A stretch of 17,721 nucleotides of DNA from Pseudomonadota bacterium (GCA_023434015.1 JAEYTM010000158.1:1-17721), one strand, 5' to 3'. Shown: positions 1 through 8,118, numbered from the stretch's first letter. The notes: generated from the sequence alone by a model not told the origin. Program-made: numbers and translations.

Positions 1-1
1 G

Positions 2-139
2 ATCTATATGTGGGCGACCTCGGCCGAGCGCGGGTTCGTCGAGCGCACGTCGGGTGCCGCGCTCATTCTGCTCGCACTTCTCATTTGCATGAATCTCGTC
101 GCCGTAATCCTTCGTCGCAAGTACGAGCGGCGCTGGTAA
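2..139 (+). CDS. pstA: Phosphate ABC transporter permease PstA, 3' end (partial)
   Basis: This is the last 45 codons of an open frame that enters from the left edge and ends at TAA. The visible protein has a short conserved stretch (MWATSAERGFVERTSGAA), one clear hydrophobic helix (LILLALLICMNLVAVIL) and a basic cytoplasmic tail ending in RRKYERRW. That is how PstA permeases end: a last membrane helix followed by a short positive tail. PstA pairs with PstC in the inner membrane to form the channel of the high-affinity phosphate importer driven by PstB. The identification rests largely on pstB starting 25 bp downstream on the same strand, in the standard pstC-pstA-pstB order. The N-terminus and most of the protein lie outside the window. 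Confidence 0.88.
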   Translation: MYMWATSAERGFVERTSGAALILLALLICMNLVAVILRRKYERRW

Positions 140-164
140 ACTCTTGTCTCCTTGGGAGCCGTAG

Positions 165-974
165 ATGCTCAAAATGCCGACCCTCGACGTTCACAGCACG
201 ATGACCGATACGCGCACCGAGACGAAGGTGGCCGCGCATGACGTCAACGTCTATTACGGCGAGAAGCATGCGCTGCAGAACGTCTCGGTGAATGTGCCGG
301 ACCGCGCCGTGATGGCCTTCATCGGCCCTTCGGGCTGCGGCAAGTCCACGTTCCTGCGCTGCATCAACCGGATGAACGACACCATCCAGGGCGCGCGTGT
401 GACGGGCCGGATCGAACTGGATGGCGAGGATGTGAACGACCGCAGCCTGGACCCCGTGCTGCTGCGCGCCCGCGTTGGCATGGTGTTCCAGAAGCCCAAT
501 CCCTTCCCCAAAAGCATCTTCGAGAACGTCGCCTACGGGCCGCGCATCCACGGGATCGCGCAGGGCAAGCGCGAACTGGAGGATATCGTCGAGACCTCGC
601 TGAAGCGCGCCGGCCTGTGGAAGGAAGTCGCCGACCGGCTGCACCAGCCCGGCACCGGCCTGTCAGGCGGCCAGCAGCAGCGCCTCGTGATCGCCCGCGC
701 CATCGCGGTGAACCCCGAGGTGATCCTCATGGACGAGCCGTGCTCGGCGCTCGACCCGATCGCCACGGCGCGCATCGAGGAACTGATGGACGAACTGCGC
801 AACGAATACTGCATCGTCATCGTCACCCACTCGATGGCCCAGGCCGCGCGGGTTTCCCAGAAGACCGCCTTCTTCCACATGGGCAAGCTGGTGGAGGCGG
901 GTCCGACCGACGAGATATTCACCAATCCCCGTGACAGCCGCACCCAGGACTACATCACCGGACGGTTCGGTTAG
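165..974 (+). CDS. pstB: Phosphate ABC transporter ATP-binding protein PstB
   Basis: PstB is the cytoplasmic ATPase that powers phosphate import through PstA/PstC. The 269-residue protein has all the ABC ATPase motifs: Walker A GPSGCGKS (54-61), Q-loop Q109 in VFQKPNPFPKSIFENVAYG, signature LSGGQQQR (166-173), Walker B ILMDEP (187-192) and switch histidine H222. The stretch MVFQKPNPFP and the TGRFG C-terminus are typical of PstB rather than of other ABC ATPases. The start at 165 is preceded by GGGAG at 154-158, six bases upstream. In-frame ATGs at 174 and 201 also exist, and 201 would give 257 residues, the length of E. coli PstB, so the N-terminus is slightly uncertain. The gene lies between pstA and phoU. 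The promoter and any Pho box would be upstream of pstC, outside the window. Confidence 0.97.
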   Translation: MLKMPTLDVHSTMTDTRTETKVAAHDVNVYYGEKHALQNVSVNVPDRAVMAFIGPSGCGKSTFLRCINRMNDTIQGARVTGRIELDGEDVNDRSLDPVLLRARVGMVFQKPNPFPKSIFENVAYGPRIHGIAQGKRELEDIVETSLKRAGLWKEVADRLHQPGTGLSGGQQQRLVIARAIAVNPEVILMDEPCSALDPIATARIEELMDELRNEYCIVIVTHSMAQAARVSQKTAFFHMGKLVEAGPTDEIFTNPRDSRTQDYITGRFG

Positions 975-989
975 GGAAAGGGCCGCCAG

Positions 990-1685
990 ATGAACGAGCA
1001 CATCGTCAAATCCTACGAAGACGAGCTGAACACCCTCACCGCCGAATGCAGCCGGATGGGCGGCCTCACCGAAGCGCAGGTGGCCGACGCCATCCTCGCG
1101 GTGGTCAAGCGCAACAAGGAGCTCGCCACCTCGGTCGTCGGGCGCGACGACAAGCTCGACGTCGCCGAGCGCGATATCGAGCGCAAGGCCATCCGGCTGA
1201 TCGCGCTGCGGCAGCCCATGGCCAACGACCTGCGCAGGACCGTCGCGGCGATGAAGATCGCGGGCAATCTGGAGCGCTGCGGCGACCTGGCCAAGAACAT
1301 CGCCAAGCGCAGCCTGGTGATCATCGAGTCCGACCCGCTGACCCCGCTGACCCGCTCGCTGGAGCGGCTGGGCAAGCTGGTGGTGGGCCGGTTGTCGACG
1401 GTCCTGGACGCCTACACCCGCTCGGACCTGGAGCGGGCGATGTCGGTGTGGTCGCAGGACGACGAGGTCGACGAACACTACAACAGCCTGTTCCGCGAGC
1501 TGCTGACCTACATGATGGGCGACCCGCGCACGATCACCGCCTGCGCCCACATGCTGTTCGTCGCCAAGAACCTGGAACGGATTGGCGACCACGCCACCAA
1601 CATCGCCGAGATCGTCCACTACGAGATCACCGGCGAGGAGATGATCTCCTCGCCCCGGCCCAAGACCGACTCGCTGAACGGTTGA
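990..1685 (+). CDS. phoU: Phosphate signalling complex protein PhoU
   Basis: PhoU is a cytoplasmic, mostly helical protein that links the Pst transporter to the PhoR/PhoB two-component system and helps keep the Pho regulon off when phosphate is plentiful. The 231-residue sequence contains the two tandem PhoU repeats expected. Each repeat carries the metal-binding ExxxD signature: E95RCGD99 followed by LAKNIAKR, and E196RIGD200 followed by HATNIAEIV. The length matches the family (about 220-240). A good ribosome site (AAGGG, 978-982) lies seven bases before the ATG, 15 bp after the pstB stop. The gene is co-directional with phoB, which follows 13 bp later, so it sits inside one pst-phoU-phoB operon. 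Confidence 0.96.
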   Translation: MNEHIVKSYEDELNTLTAECSRMGGLTEAQVADAILAVVKRNKELATSVVGRDDKLDVAERDIERKAIRLIALRQPMANDLRRTVAAMKIAGNLERCGDLAKNIAKRSLVIIESDPLTPLTRSLERLGKLVVGRLSTVLDAYTRSDLERAMSVWSQDDEVDEHYNSLFRELLTYMMGDPRTITACAHMLFVAKNLERIGDHATNIAEIVHYEITGEEMISSPRPKTDSLNG

Positions 1686-1698
1686 CGGAGGCGCGCCC

Positions 1699-2388
1699 TT
1701 GAAACCGCATATCCTGGTCGTCGAGGATGAGGACTCCCTCGCCACCCTGCTGCAGTACAACCTGGAGAAGGAAGGCTACGACGTCGCCGTCGGAACCGAC
1801 GGCGAGGAGGCCCTGCTGCTGGTCGACGAGCGGCTTCCGGACCTGATCGTGCTCGACTGGATGCTGCCCAAGATCTCCGGGATCGAAGTCTGCCGTCGGC
1901 TGCGGCAGCGGCCCGAGACCCGCAACATTCCGATCATCATGCTGACCGCCCGCGGTGAGGAGACCGACCGTATTCGCGGCCTGGACACGGGCGCCGACGA
2001 CTATGTGGTCAAGCCCTTCTCCATGACCGAGTTGGCCGCCCGCATCCGCGCGGTGCTGCGCCGTCTGCGGCCGGGCCTGGCGGAAGACCGGGTTCGTCGG
2101 GGCGACATCGTCATCGACCGGGTGGCCCACCGGGTGCGGCGCGGACCGCAGGAGATCCACCTGGGGCCGACCGAGTTCCGGCTGCTCGACTATCTGATGC
2201 AGCATCCGGGCCGCGTGTTCTCGCGTGAGCAGTTGCTGGACGCCGTCTGGGGCTCGAACGTCTATGTCGAGGCCCGCACCGTCGACGTGCACATCGGCCG
2301 TCTGCGCAAGGCGCTGAATGTCAGCGAGACCGACGATCCGATCCGTACCGTGCGATCGGCCGGCTATTCCCTCGACCTCGACAACTAG
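1699..2388 (+). CDS. phoB: Phosphate regulon response regulator PhoB (TTG start)
   Basis: PhoB is an OmpR-family response regulator that is phosphorylated by PhoR during phosphate limitation and activates Pho regulon promoters. The receiver domain (about 1-120) has the acidic pair E9/D10, phosphoacceptor D53 (VLDWMLP), T83 and K105. These fall at the same numbers as in E. coli PhoB. The C-terminal winged helix (about 131-229) includes LGPTEFRLLDYL, and its recognition helix lies in EARTVDVHIGRLRKAL (191-206). The start is TTG, with GGAG at 1687-1690 eight bases before it. No in-frame ATG lies nearby, and a later start would remove beta strand 1. The sensor kinase phoR is not in the window. 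In Caulobacter it lies upstream of pstC, so it is probably off the left edge. Confidence 0.96.
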   Translation: MKPHILVVEDEDSLATLLQYNLEKEGYDVAVGTDGEEALLLVDERLPDLIVLDWMLPKISGIEVCRRLRQRPETRNIPIIMLTARGEETDRIRGLDTGADDYVVKPFSMTELAARIRAVLRRLRPGLAEDRVRRGDIVIDRVAHRVRRGPQEIHLGPTEFRLLDYLMQHPGRVFSREQLLDAVWGSNVYVEARTVDVHIGRLRKALNVSETDDPIRTVRSAGYSLDLDN

Positions 2389-2430
2389 CTCCGGCTTGAC
2401 CGCGGCGGGCCGCCACGCCAAAGCCCCGCC

Positions 2431-3702
2431 ATGAACATCCTGCTGGTGGGGTCCGGCGCGCGCGAGCACGCCCTGGCCTGGAAGATCGTCCAATCTCCCC
2501 TCGTCTCGCGGCTGGTGGCCGCACCCGGCAATCCGGGCATGGCCGCCCTGTGCGAGGTCCAGGACATCGGCGCCACGGACGTGGACGCGCTGGTCGCCTT
2601 CGCCGAAGAGATGGCCGCCGACCTGGTGGTCATCGGGCCGGAGGTTGCGGTGGCGGCAGGCCTCGCCGACGCGCTGGAACGGGCCGAGATCTCCTGCTTC
2701 GGACCAACCGCCCAGGCCGGCCAACTGGAATCTTCCAAGGCCTTCACCAAGGTGTTCGCCGACCGCTACGGCCTGCCGACCGCGGGCTATGTGGTGAGCG
2801 AGGATGCGGCCCACGCCAAGGCGGCGCTCGACCAATTCTCCGCCCCCTATGTGATCAAGGCCGACGGCCTGGCCGCCGGCAAGGGCGTGGTCATCGCCGC
2901 CAACCGGGCCGACGCCGAGGCCGCCATCGACGACGCGCTCGGCGGCCGTTTCGGCGCGGCGGGCGCGCGGGTGGTGATCGAGGAGTACCTCGAAGGCGAG
3001 ATCGGCTCGCTGTTCGCCCTGTGCGACGGCGAGACGTCGATGCTGTTCGGCTGGGCTCAGGACCACAAGCGGGCCTTCGACAACGACGAGGGGCCGAACA
3101 CCGGCGGCATGGGCGCCTACTCGCCGGCGCCGGTCTTCACCCCGGAGCTGGTGGAACAGATCCGCACGCGGCTGGTCGAACCCGCCTTCGCCGGAATCGC
3201 CGCGGAGGGCGCGCCCTATCGCGGCGTGCTGTTCGTCGAGCTGATGGCCACGAAGCAGGGGCCGAAGCTGGTGGAGTTCAACGTCCGCTTCGGCGATCCG
3301 GAATGCCAGGTGCTGATGCTGCGCCTGGAGAGCGACATCGTCCCCTATCTGCTGGCCTGTGCCACGGCATCGTTGAAGGACGTGCCGCCGCCGGTGTGGC
3401 GCGACGATCCGGCTATCTGCGTGGTTCTCGCGGCGGAAGGCTATCCCGGCACGCCCAAGGCCGGCGGCGAGATCCGCGGCGCGGACGCGGACTTTGGCGA
3501 GGACGTGGTGGTCTTGCACGGCGGCACGAAGCGCGATGCCGACGGGACGCTGCGTGCGGCCGGCGGCCGGGTGCTCAACGTCTGCGCCCGCGCGCCGTCG
3601 CTGCAGGACGCCCGCGACCGGGCCTATGCGACGATCGCGCAGATCGACTTCGCCGACGGCTTCCACCGCACCGACATCGGCTGGCGCGCGCTCAAGCGCT
3701 GA
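2431..3702 (+). CDS. purD: Phosphoribosylamine--glycine ligase (GAR synthetase)
   Basis: PurD catalyses the second step of de novo purine synthesis: ATP-dependent joining of glycine to 5-phosphoribosylamine to give GAR. The 423-residue protein is full length for the family. In order it shows the N-terminal nucleotide-fold motif GSGAREHALAWK (7-18), GPEVAVAAGL (69-78), the ATP-grasp start GPTAQAGQLESSKAF (91-105), KADGLAAGKGV (143-153), the substrate-binding DEGPNTGGMGAYSPAP (219-234) and the metal-binding EFNVRFGDPECQ (282-293). A C-terminal GARS domain follows from about 328. The ATG has no clear Shine-Dalgarno sequence. It starts 42 bp after phoB on the same strand, so cotranscription is possible, but purD has no functional link to the Pho system and may have its own promoter. 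I could not identify one with confidence. Confidence 0.97.
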   Translation: MNILLVGSGAREHALAWKIVQSPLVSRLVAAPGNPGMAALCEVQDIGATDVDALVAFAEEMAADLVVIGPEVAVAAGLADALERAEISCFGPTAQAGQLESSKAFTKVFADRYGLPTAGYVVSEDAAHAKAALDQFSAPYVIKADGLAAGKGVVIAANRADAEAAIDDALGGRFGAAGARVVIEEYLEGEIGSLFALCDGETSMLFGWAQDHKRAFDNDEGPNTGGMGAYSPAPVFTPELVEQIRTRLVEPAFAGIAAEGAPYRGVLFVELMATKQGPKLVEFNVRFGDPECQVLMLRLESDIVPYLLACATASLKDVPPPVWRDDPAICVVLAAEGYPGTPKAGGEIRGADADFGEDVVVLHGGTKRDADGTLRAAGGRVLNVCARAPSLQDARDRAYATIAQIDFADGFHRTDIGWRALKR

Positions 3703-3755
3703 GCCTTCCCCGCGCCGCCGGGCGCTCCTAGAGTGCGTTCAAACAAGCGTACGAC

Positions 3756-3763
3756 GGGAGAGG
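3756..3763 (+). promoter_or_regulatory. Ribosome binding site deciding the start of the phosphotransferase-family gene
   Basis: GGGAGAGG lies five bases before the ATG at 3769. The same frame is open back to a GTG at 3733, but that codon has no such site and would put this purine-rich run inside the coding sequence. The ATG at 3769 is therefore the better start. Confidence 0.7.
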
Positions 3764-3768
3764 CCGCC

Positions 3769-4842
3769 ATGGCAGTCATCGACGCGGCGGAACAGGAGCG
3801 CGAACGGCTCAACACCGGCACCAAGCCGGTCGAGGAGACCCATCGCTTCGACGAGCTCGCCGTTGATCGCTGGATGGCGGCCAATGTCGCCGGCTATGCG
3901 GGACCGCTTGAGGTCCGCCAGTTCAAGGGCGGCCAGTCGAACCCCACCTATCAGCTGATCACGCCGGGCAGGTCCTATGTCCTGCGCCGTAAGCCGCCGG
4001 GGAAGCTGCTGCCCTCGGCCCACGCGGTGGACCGCGAGTACAGGGTCATCACGGCCCTCGGCTCGACCGGCTTTCCGGTGGCCCGGACCTATGGCCTGTG
4101 CACGGACGACGACGTCATCGGGACCATGTTCTACGTCATGGACATGGTCGAGGGCCGCATCCTTTGGGACCAGACCCTGCCGCAGTACGGGCCCGACGAG
4201 CGGCGGGCGATCTTCACCGCCAAGATCGAGACCCTGGCCGCCCTGCACAACACCGACCACGAGGCGATCGGCCTCGGCGACTACGGCAAGCCCGGCAACT
4301 ACATGGGCCGCCAGGTGGAGCGCTGGACGCGCCAGTACAAGGCCTCGGAGACCGTCCACATCGATGAGATGGAGCGGCTGATCGCCTGGCTGCCCACCAC
4401 CGTGCCGTCCCAGGAGCGGACCTCGGTGGTGCATGGCGACTACCGGCTCGACAACATGATCTTCCATCCGATGGAGCCTCGGGTGACGGCGGTGCTGGAC
4501 TGGGAGCTGTCGACGCTGGGTGAACCGCTGGCGGACTTCACCTACCTGCTGATGAACTGGGTGAACGGCCCGATCTCGCAGATCCCGGACCTGAGGGCGC
4601 ACGGCGTGCCGACGCTTGAGGAGGCGGTGGCGATCTACAGCCGGCTGACCGGCCGCGACGGCGTCGAACATCTGGACTGGTACTTCGCCTACAACGCCTT
4701 CCGGCTGGCGGGCATCCTGCAGGGGATCGTCGGCCGGGTGCGCGACGGCACCGCCAACAGCCCCCAGGCGGCGGCCATGGCGCCGCGCGTCCGGTCCCTG
4801 GCCCAGGCCAGCTGGGCGTTCGCCCAGAAAGCCGGCGCCTAG
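3769..4842 (+). CDS. Phosphotransferase family protein (aminoglycoside phosphotransferase/ACAD10-like kinase fold)
   Basis: This 357-residue protein has the kinase-like APH fold. An N-terminal lobe carries FKGGQSNPTYQL (52-63) and VLRRKP (71-76). The catalytic loop is VVHGDYRLDN (220-229), with D224 the likely catalytic base. The metal-binding segment is AVLDWELSTLGEPLAD (241-256), with D244 in the place of the kinase DFG aspartate. The HGDYRLDN / LDWE pair and overall length match the COG3173 group, which resembles the N-terminal kinase domain of human ACAD10 and is often found with acyl-CoA dehydrogenases in Proteobacteria. No acyl-CoA gene is adjacent here, so the substrate is unknown and I would not call it an antibiotic resistance gene. 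It begins 66 bp after purD and its TAG stop overlaps the lpxK stop on the other strand. Confidence 0.88.
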   Translation: MAVIDAAEQERERLNTGTKPVEETHRFDELAVDRWMAANVAGYAGPLEVRQFKGGQSNPTYQLITPGRSYVLRRKPPGKLLPSAHAVDREYRVITALGSTGFPVARTYGLCTDDDVIGTMFYVMDMVEGRILWDQTLPQYGPDERRAIFTAKIETLAALHNTDHEAIGLGDYGKPGNYMGRQVERWTRQYKASETVHIDEMERLIAWLPTTVPSQERTSVVHGDYRLDNMIFHPMEPRVTAVLDWELSTLGEPLADFTYLLMNWVNGPISQIPDLRAHGVPTLEEAVAIYSRLTGRDGVEHLDWYFAYNAFRLAGILQGIVGRVRDGTANSPQAAAMAPRVRSLAQASWAFAQKAGA

Positions 4843-5843
4843 ATTACCGTCGCCAGCAGGCGGTCGAGGGCGTCGGGGTCGTCGAAGGCGGCGCGGACCG
4901 GCCAGGGCCTCACCCGCTCCCGCCAGCCGGGGGGCAGGCGCACCCAGTCCTTCTCCGTGGTGATCAGGCCGGCGCCGAACAGCGCCGCGCGGTCGGCCAG
5001 CCGCGCAAGCGTCGACTCGTCATAGGCGAAGTGGTCCGGGAAGGGCGCGAAGTCGGCCAGTTCGCAGCCGGCCGCCTGCAACGCCCGCTCCACCTTCCAG
5101 GGCTTGCCGACGCCGGCGAAGCCGACCTGAGGGCCGGATGGCGGCGCGACGGCGGGGCGCAGGTGCGCGGCCAGTGTCGGGCGGGCCCGCAGCGCCGACA
5201 GAAGTTCGGCTTCCGGCGCAGGCAGGTCGGCGGGGAGCAGCACCACCGCGGCGTCAGCGCGGGCCAGCCCCGCCGCCAGAGGCTCGCGCATCGGCCCGGC
5301 GGGGAACACTCGACCGTCCCCGAACGGCCATTCGTCGCCCCGGGTCTCGCCATCGACCACGACCAGCGACAAGGCTTTCCTCAACGACGGGTTCTGGTGC
5401 CCGTCGTCCATCACCACCACCTGGGCGCCGGCCTCGGCGGCGGCGCGTGCGCCAGCGGCCCGGTCACGGGACACCCAGACGGGGCAATCGCGGGCCAGCA
5501 TCAGCGGCTCGTCGCCGACCTCGGCGGCGCGGTGCCGCTGCGGATCGACGCGTACCGGTCCGGTCAGCGACCCGCCGTAACCGCGCGACAGCAGATGCAC
5601 TGTCACGCCGCGCTGCATCAGCCGGGCGGCGATCTCGCGGACCAGCGGGGTCTTGCCGGCGCCGCCCATGGTCAGATTGCCGACGCAGATCACTGGAACG
5701 CCAGGATCGACGGGGACGGCGCGGGCGATCCGGCGCGCCGTGGCGGCGGCCCAGATCCACGAGACCGGGGTCAGCAGCGCGCGGGTGACCGGCATGACCC
5801 GGCGGTCGCGGCTGTACCACCAGCGCGGCGTCTCAAGCTTCAT
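4839..5843 (-). CDS. lpxK: Tetraacyldisaccharide 4'-kinase LpxK
   Basis: LpxK is an inner-membrane-associated P-loop kinase that phosphorylates the 4' position of the lipid A disaccharide, giving lipid IVA. The 334-residue protein has the family's features in order: a hydrophobic N-terminal segment (about 18-36), the P-loop NLTMGGAGKTP (56-66), SRGYGG (86-91), GDEP (110-113), the Walker-B-like DDGHQN (146-151), FGDGRVFPAGPMREP (174-188) and a late TTEKDWVRLP motif. The ATG overlaps the waaA stop by four bases (ATGA, 5840-5843), so the two are probably translationally coupled. It is the last gene of the msbA-like to lpxK unit. Lipid A of Caulobacter crescentus is reported to lack phosphate, so in that lineage the LpxK product would have to be modified later. 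Confidence 0.96.
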   Translation of the reverse strand: MKLETPRWWYSRDRRVMPVTRALLTPVSWIWAAATARRIARAVPVDPGVPVICVGNLTMGGAGKTPLVREIAARLMQRGVTVHLLSRGYGGSLTGPVRVDPQRHRAAEVGDEPLMLARDCPVWVSRDRAAGARAAAEAGAQVVVMDDGHQNPSLRKALSLVVVDGETRGDEWPFGDGRVFPAGPMREPLAAGLARADAAVVLLPADLPAPEAELLSALRARPTLAAHLRPAVAPPSGPQVGFAGVGKPWKVERALQAAGCELADFAPFPDHFAYDESTLARLADRAALFGAGLITTEKDWVRLPPGWRERVRPWPVRAAFDDPDALDRLLATVI

Positions 5844-7123
5844 GCGGGCAGCAGGGGTTCAAGGCGGGCCACGGCCTCGGCGAGGGCGCGGCCCTGGCGC
5901 CGGGCGTAGGCGAGGGCGGCGGCCGCGATGCGGGCGGCGACGCGCGGATGCTCAAGCAGGCCGCGGATGTGGCGGGCCAGCGCCGCTTCGTCCGCCGCCT
6001 CGATGGCGGCCGCCTCGGCGAACATTTCCTGGTACACGCCGCGGGCGTTGAAGGCGTGCGGGCCGGTGACGATGGGGCGACCGAGATGCGCCGGCTCCAG
6101 CGGGTTATGGCCGCCTATCCCCTCGACGAAACTGCCGCCCATCACCACCGCGTCGGCCAACGACAGAAACAGGCCGAGTTCACCCAGGGTGTCCGCCAGA
6201 TAGGCCCCGACGTGCGGAGCCGGCGGCTGTCCCAGCGAACGACGGGCCACGCCCAAACCCACGGCGGCGAGTTCGTCGGCCACGGCGTCGGCCCGGGCCG
6301 GATGTCGCGGCGCGATCACCAGGAGAGCCGGCGGGCCGCCCGTCACGGCCTGGCGGTAGGCGCGGGCGATCAGGGCGTCCTCGCCGGGGTGGGTGCTGGC
6401 GGCCAGCACCACCTTGCGGTCGCCGATCAGGGCCGCGAGACGGGCGCGCTCGACGTCATCGACCGGCGGCGGCGGCGCGGCGAGCTTGAGGTTCAGGCGG
6501 GGGCCGACCTGGGCGCCCAGGGCAGCGAGACGCGCCTGCGTCTCCGTATCCTGCGGCAGCACCAGGTCAAAGGCGGTCAGGAGGGCGCGGGCCGTCGCCG
6601 GGGCGCGGCCCCAGCCGGCGGCGCTGGCCTGGGTCATCCGGGCGGAGAGCAGGCCCAGACGGACGCCCCGGCCGCGCGCGGCGACGATCAGGTTGGGCCA
6701 CAGCTCGCTCTCGACCAGCAGGGCGAGGTCCGGCCGCCAGTGGTCGAGGAACCGGCCGACCGCGCGAGGGCTGTCGATGGGGGCGAACTGGTGAAGCACG
6801 CCAGCAGGCAGGCGCTGCGCCAGCACCTGGGCCGACGTCACCGTGCTGGATGTGACCAGCAGGACGATGTCCGGCCGCCGCGCCTTCAGCGCCGCGACCA
6901 GGGGCAGCAGCGACAGGCTCTCGCCGACGCTGACGCCATGCAGCCAGACCAGCGGCCCGGTGGGTCGGTGCAGGCTCGCTCGGCCCAGACGCTCGCCCAG
7001 CCGGGCGGCGTCCTCCTTGCCACGCCGCGCGCGGGCGCGCAGCAGCACCGGGGCGATGGGCTCCAGCAGGCCGGTCGCGGCGCGGTAGATCGCCAGCGGC
7101 AAGGTGCGTGCGGGCGGGCTCAA
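5840..7123 (-). CDS. waaA: 3-deoxy-D-manno-octulosonic acid (Kdo) transferase WaaA/KdtA (TTG start)
   Basis: WaaA is a membrane-anchored GT30-type glycosyltransferase that moves Kdo from CMP-Kdo to the lipid A precursor. With the start at 7123 it is 427 residues, the usual size. It has an N-terminal membrane anchor (about 8-28), WLHGVSVGE (60-68, with the family's catalytic Glu at 68), VTSSTVTSA (90-98), LLVESELWPNL (135-145), a Rossmann-like C-terminal half, and GGSFVEGIGGHNPLEPA (329-345), which is diagnostic for WaaA. The frame stays open to 7915 only because it overlaps the CDF gene in another frame. The TTG at 7121-7123 overlaps the CDF stop as TTGA and gives a family-like N-terminus, so I prefer it. 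A second TTG at 7102 is possible. Confidence 0.95.
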   Translation of the reverse strand: MSPPARTLPLAIYRAATGLLEPIAPVLLRARARRGKEDAARLGERLGRASLHRPTGPLVWLHGVSVGESLSLLPLVAALKARRPDIVLLVTSSTVTSAQVLAQRLPAGVLHQFAPIDSPRAVGRFLDHWRPDLALLVESELWPNLIVAARGRGVRLGLLSARMTQASAAGWGRAPATARALLTAFDLVLPQDTETQARLAALGAQVGPRLNLKLAAPPPPVDDVERARLAALIGDRKVVLAASTHPGEDALIARAYRQAVTGGPPALLVIAPRHPARADAVADELAAVGLGVARRSLGQPPAPHVGAYLADTLGELGLFLSLADAVVMGGSFVEGIGGHNPLEPAHLGRPIVTGPHAFNARGVYQEMFAEAAAIEAADEAALARHIRGLLEHPRVAARIAAAALAYARRQGRALAEAVARLEPLLPA

Positions 7124-8109
7124 ATCGCTTCGGCCGTGGCCAGGCGGCAGCCGTGCGCGGCGGAAGTCTCGACCTGCAGGGTGACGTGGCCGATGTTGAA
7201 ACGCTTCGACAGGCCCTCGCAGGCCTCGTGCAGGAAGGCGTCGCCATCGTCGTTCTGCGGCCGGGTCAGGTGGGCGGTGAGCGCCGTCTCGGTGGTGCTC
7301 ATGGCCCAGATGTGCAGGTCGTGGATGTCCTCCACCCCCGGCTGGGCGCGCAGCCAGGCTCGCACCTCCTTGATGTCGATCCCCTTCGGCACCGCGTCGA
7401 GCGCGAGGTCGACGGAATCGCGGAGCAGGCCCCAGGTGCCGAGCACGATGATCACTCCGATGCCGATGCTGAGCGCCGGGTCGATCCACAACAGGCCGGT
7501 CAGGCCCATCAGGCCGGCGCCGATCACTACGGCCAGCGAAATCGCCGCGTCGGCGGTCATGTGCAGGAAGGCCCCCTGCACATTGAGGTCGGTATGCCGT
7601 CCACGCAGGAACAGCAGGGCTGTGGCGGTGTTGATCACCACCCCGATGCCGGCGGTCCACATGACGAAGGCGGTCGCCACGGGTGCGGGCTGGCTGAACC
7701 GGTGGACGGCTTCGGAGGCGATGACGCCGACCGCCACCAGCAGCAGGACGGCGTTGGCCAGAGACGCGAGGATGGTGGCCTTGCGCAGGCCGTAGGTGCG
7801 TCGGGCCGTCGGCGCCCGCCGGGCCAGGATCGTCGCCCCCCAGGCCAGCACCAGCGACAGGACATCCGACAGGTTGTGGCCGGCGTCGGCCAGCAGGGCG
7901 AGCGATCCGGACCACAGGCCCGCGGCCACCTCGGCGACGACAAAGGCCGAGTTGAGCGCCACGCCGATGGCGAAGGCCCGTCCCATGTCGTCCGGCGCAT
8001 GATGGTGGTGATGTCCGCCCAGGCCATGGCTATGGCCATGCCCACCACCGCCATGATCATGGTGATCGTGGGCGTGGGCCGGTTGGTGATCGGAGCGGGC
8101 GCGGGCCAT
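7120..8109 (-). CDS. Cation diffusion facilitator (CDF) metal exporter, ZitB/CzcD type, His-rich N-terminus
   Basis: CDF proteins are proton-driven antiporters that move Zn2+ (sometimes Co2+, Cd2+, Mn2+ or Fe2+) out of the cytoplasm. This 329-residue protein has a cytoplasmic tail with 14 histidines within residues 8-37, including a run of five. Six predicted membrane helices follow. The transport-site pairs are H78NLSD82 in helix 2 (LLADAGHNLSD) and H183MTAD187 in helix 5, a pattern usual for zinc-selecting members. A C-terminal cytoplasmic domain contains IHDLHIW (262-268). I chose the ATG at 8109 because AGGGA lies just before it; a GTG at 8127 in the same frame is an alternative. It lies between a DUF374 acyltransferase gene and waaA, with a 4-nt overlap into waaA. 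Zinc preference is inference from motifs. Confidence 0.94.
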   Translation of the reverse strand: MARARSDHQPAHAHDHHDHGGGGHGHSHGLGGHHHHHAPDDMGRAFAIGVALNSAFVVAEVAAGLWSGSLALLADAGHNLSDVLSLVLAWGATILARRAPTARRTYGLRKATILASLANAVLLLVAVGVIASEAVHRFSQPAPVATAFVMWTAGIGVVINTATALLFLRGRHTDLNVQGAFLHMTADAAISLAVVIGAGLMGLTGLLWIDPALSIGIGVIIVLGTWGLLRDSVDLALDAVPKGIDIKEVRAWLRAQPGVEDIHDLHIWAMSTTETALTAHLTRPQNDDGDAFLHEACEGLSKRFNIGHVTLQVETSAAHGCRLATAEAI

Positions 8110-8113
8110 GGCG

Positions 8114-8118
8114 TCCCT
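8114..8118 (-). promoter_or_regulatory. Ribosome binding site deciding the CDF exporter start
   Basis: Read on the minus strand, AGGGA ends four bases before the ATG at 8109. A GTG at 8127 keeps the same frame but has only weak purine content upstream. The site favours the ATG. Confidence 0.55.

Noticed and set aside
1627..3666. A 679-codon open frame on the minus strand opposite phoB and purD
   Set aside because: It is antisense to two unmistakable genes with intact motifs. Its His/Arg/Gly-rich composition is what the antisense of GC-rich coding DNA gives.
3712..3725. GCGCC/GGCGC hairpin after purD as a terminator
   Set aside because: The stem is only 5 bp with no T-run after it. Such stems are frequent by chance at this GC content.
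3769..4842. Antibiotic resistance (aminoglycoside kinase) reading of the APH-fold gene
   Set aside because: Length and motifs match the ACAD10-like COG3173 group, and the location is core chromosome with no mobile element.
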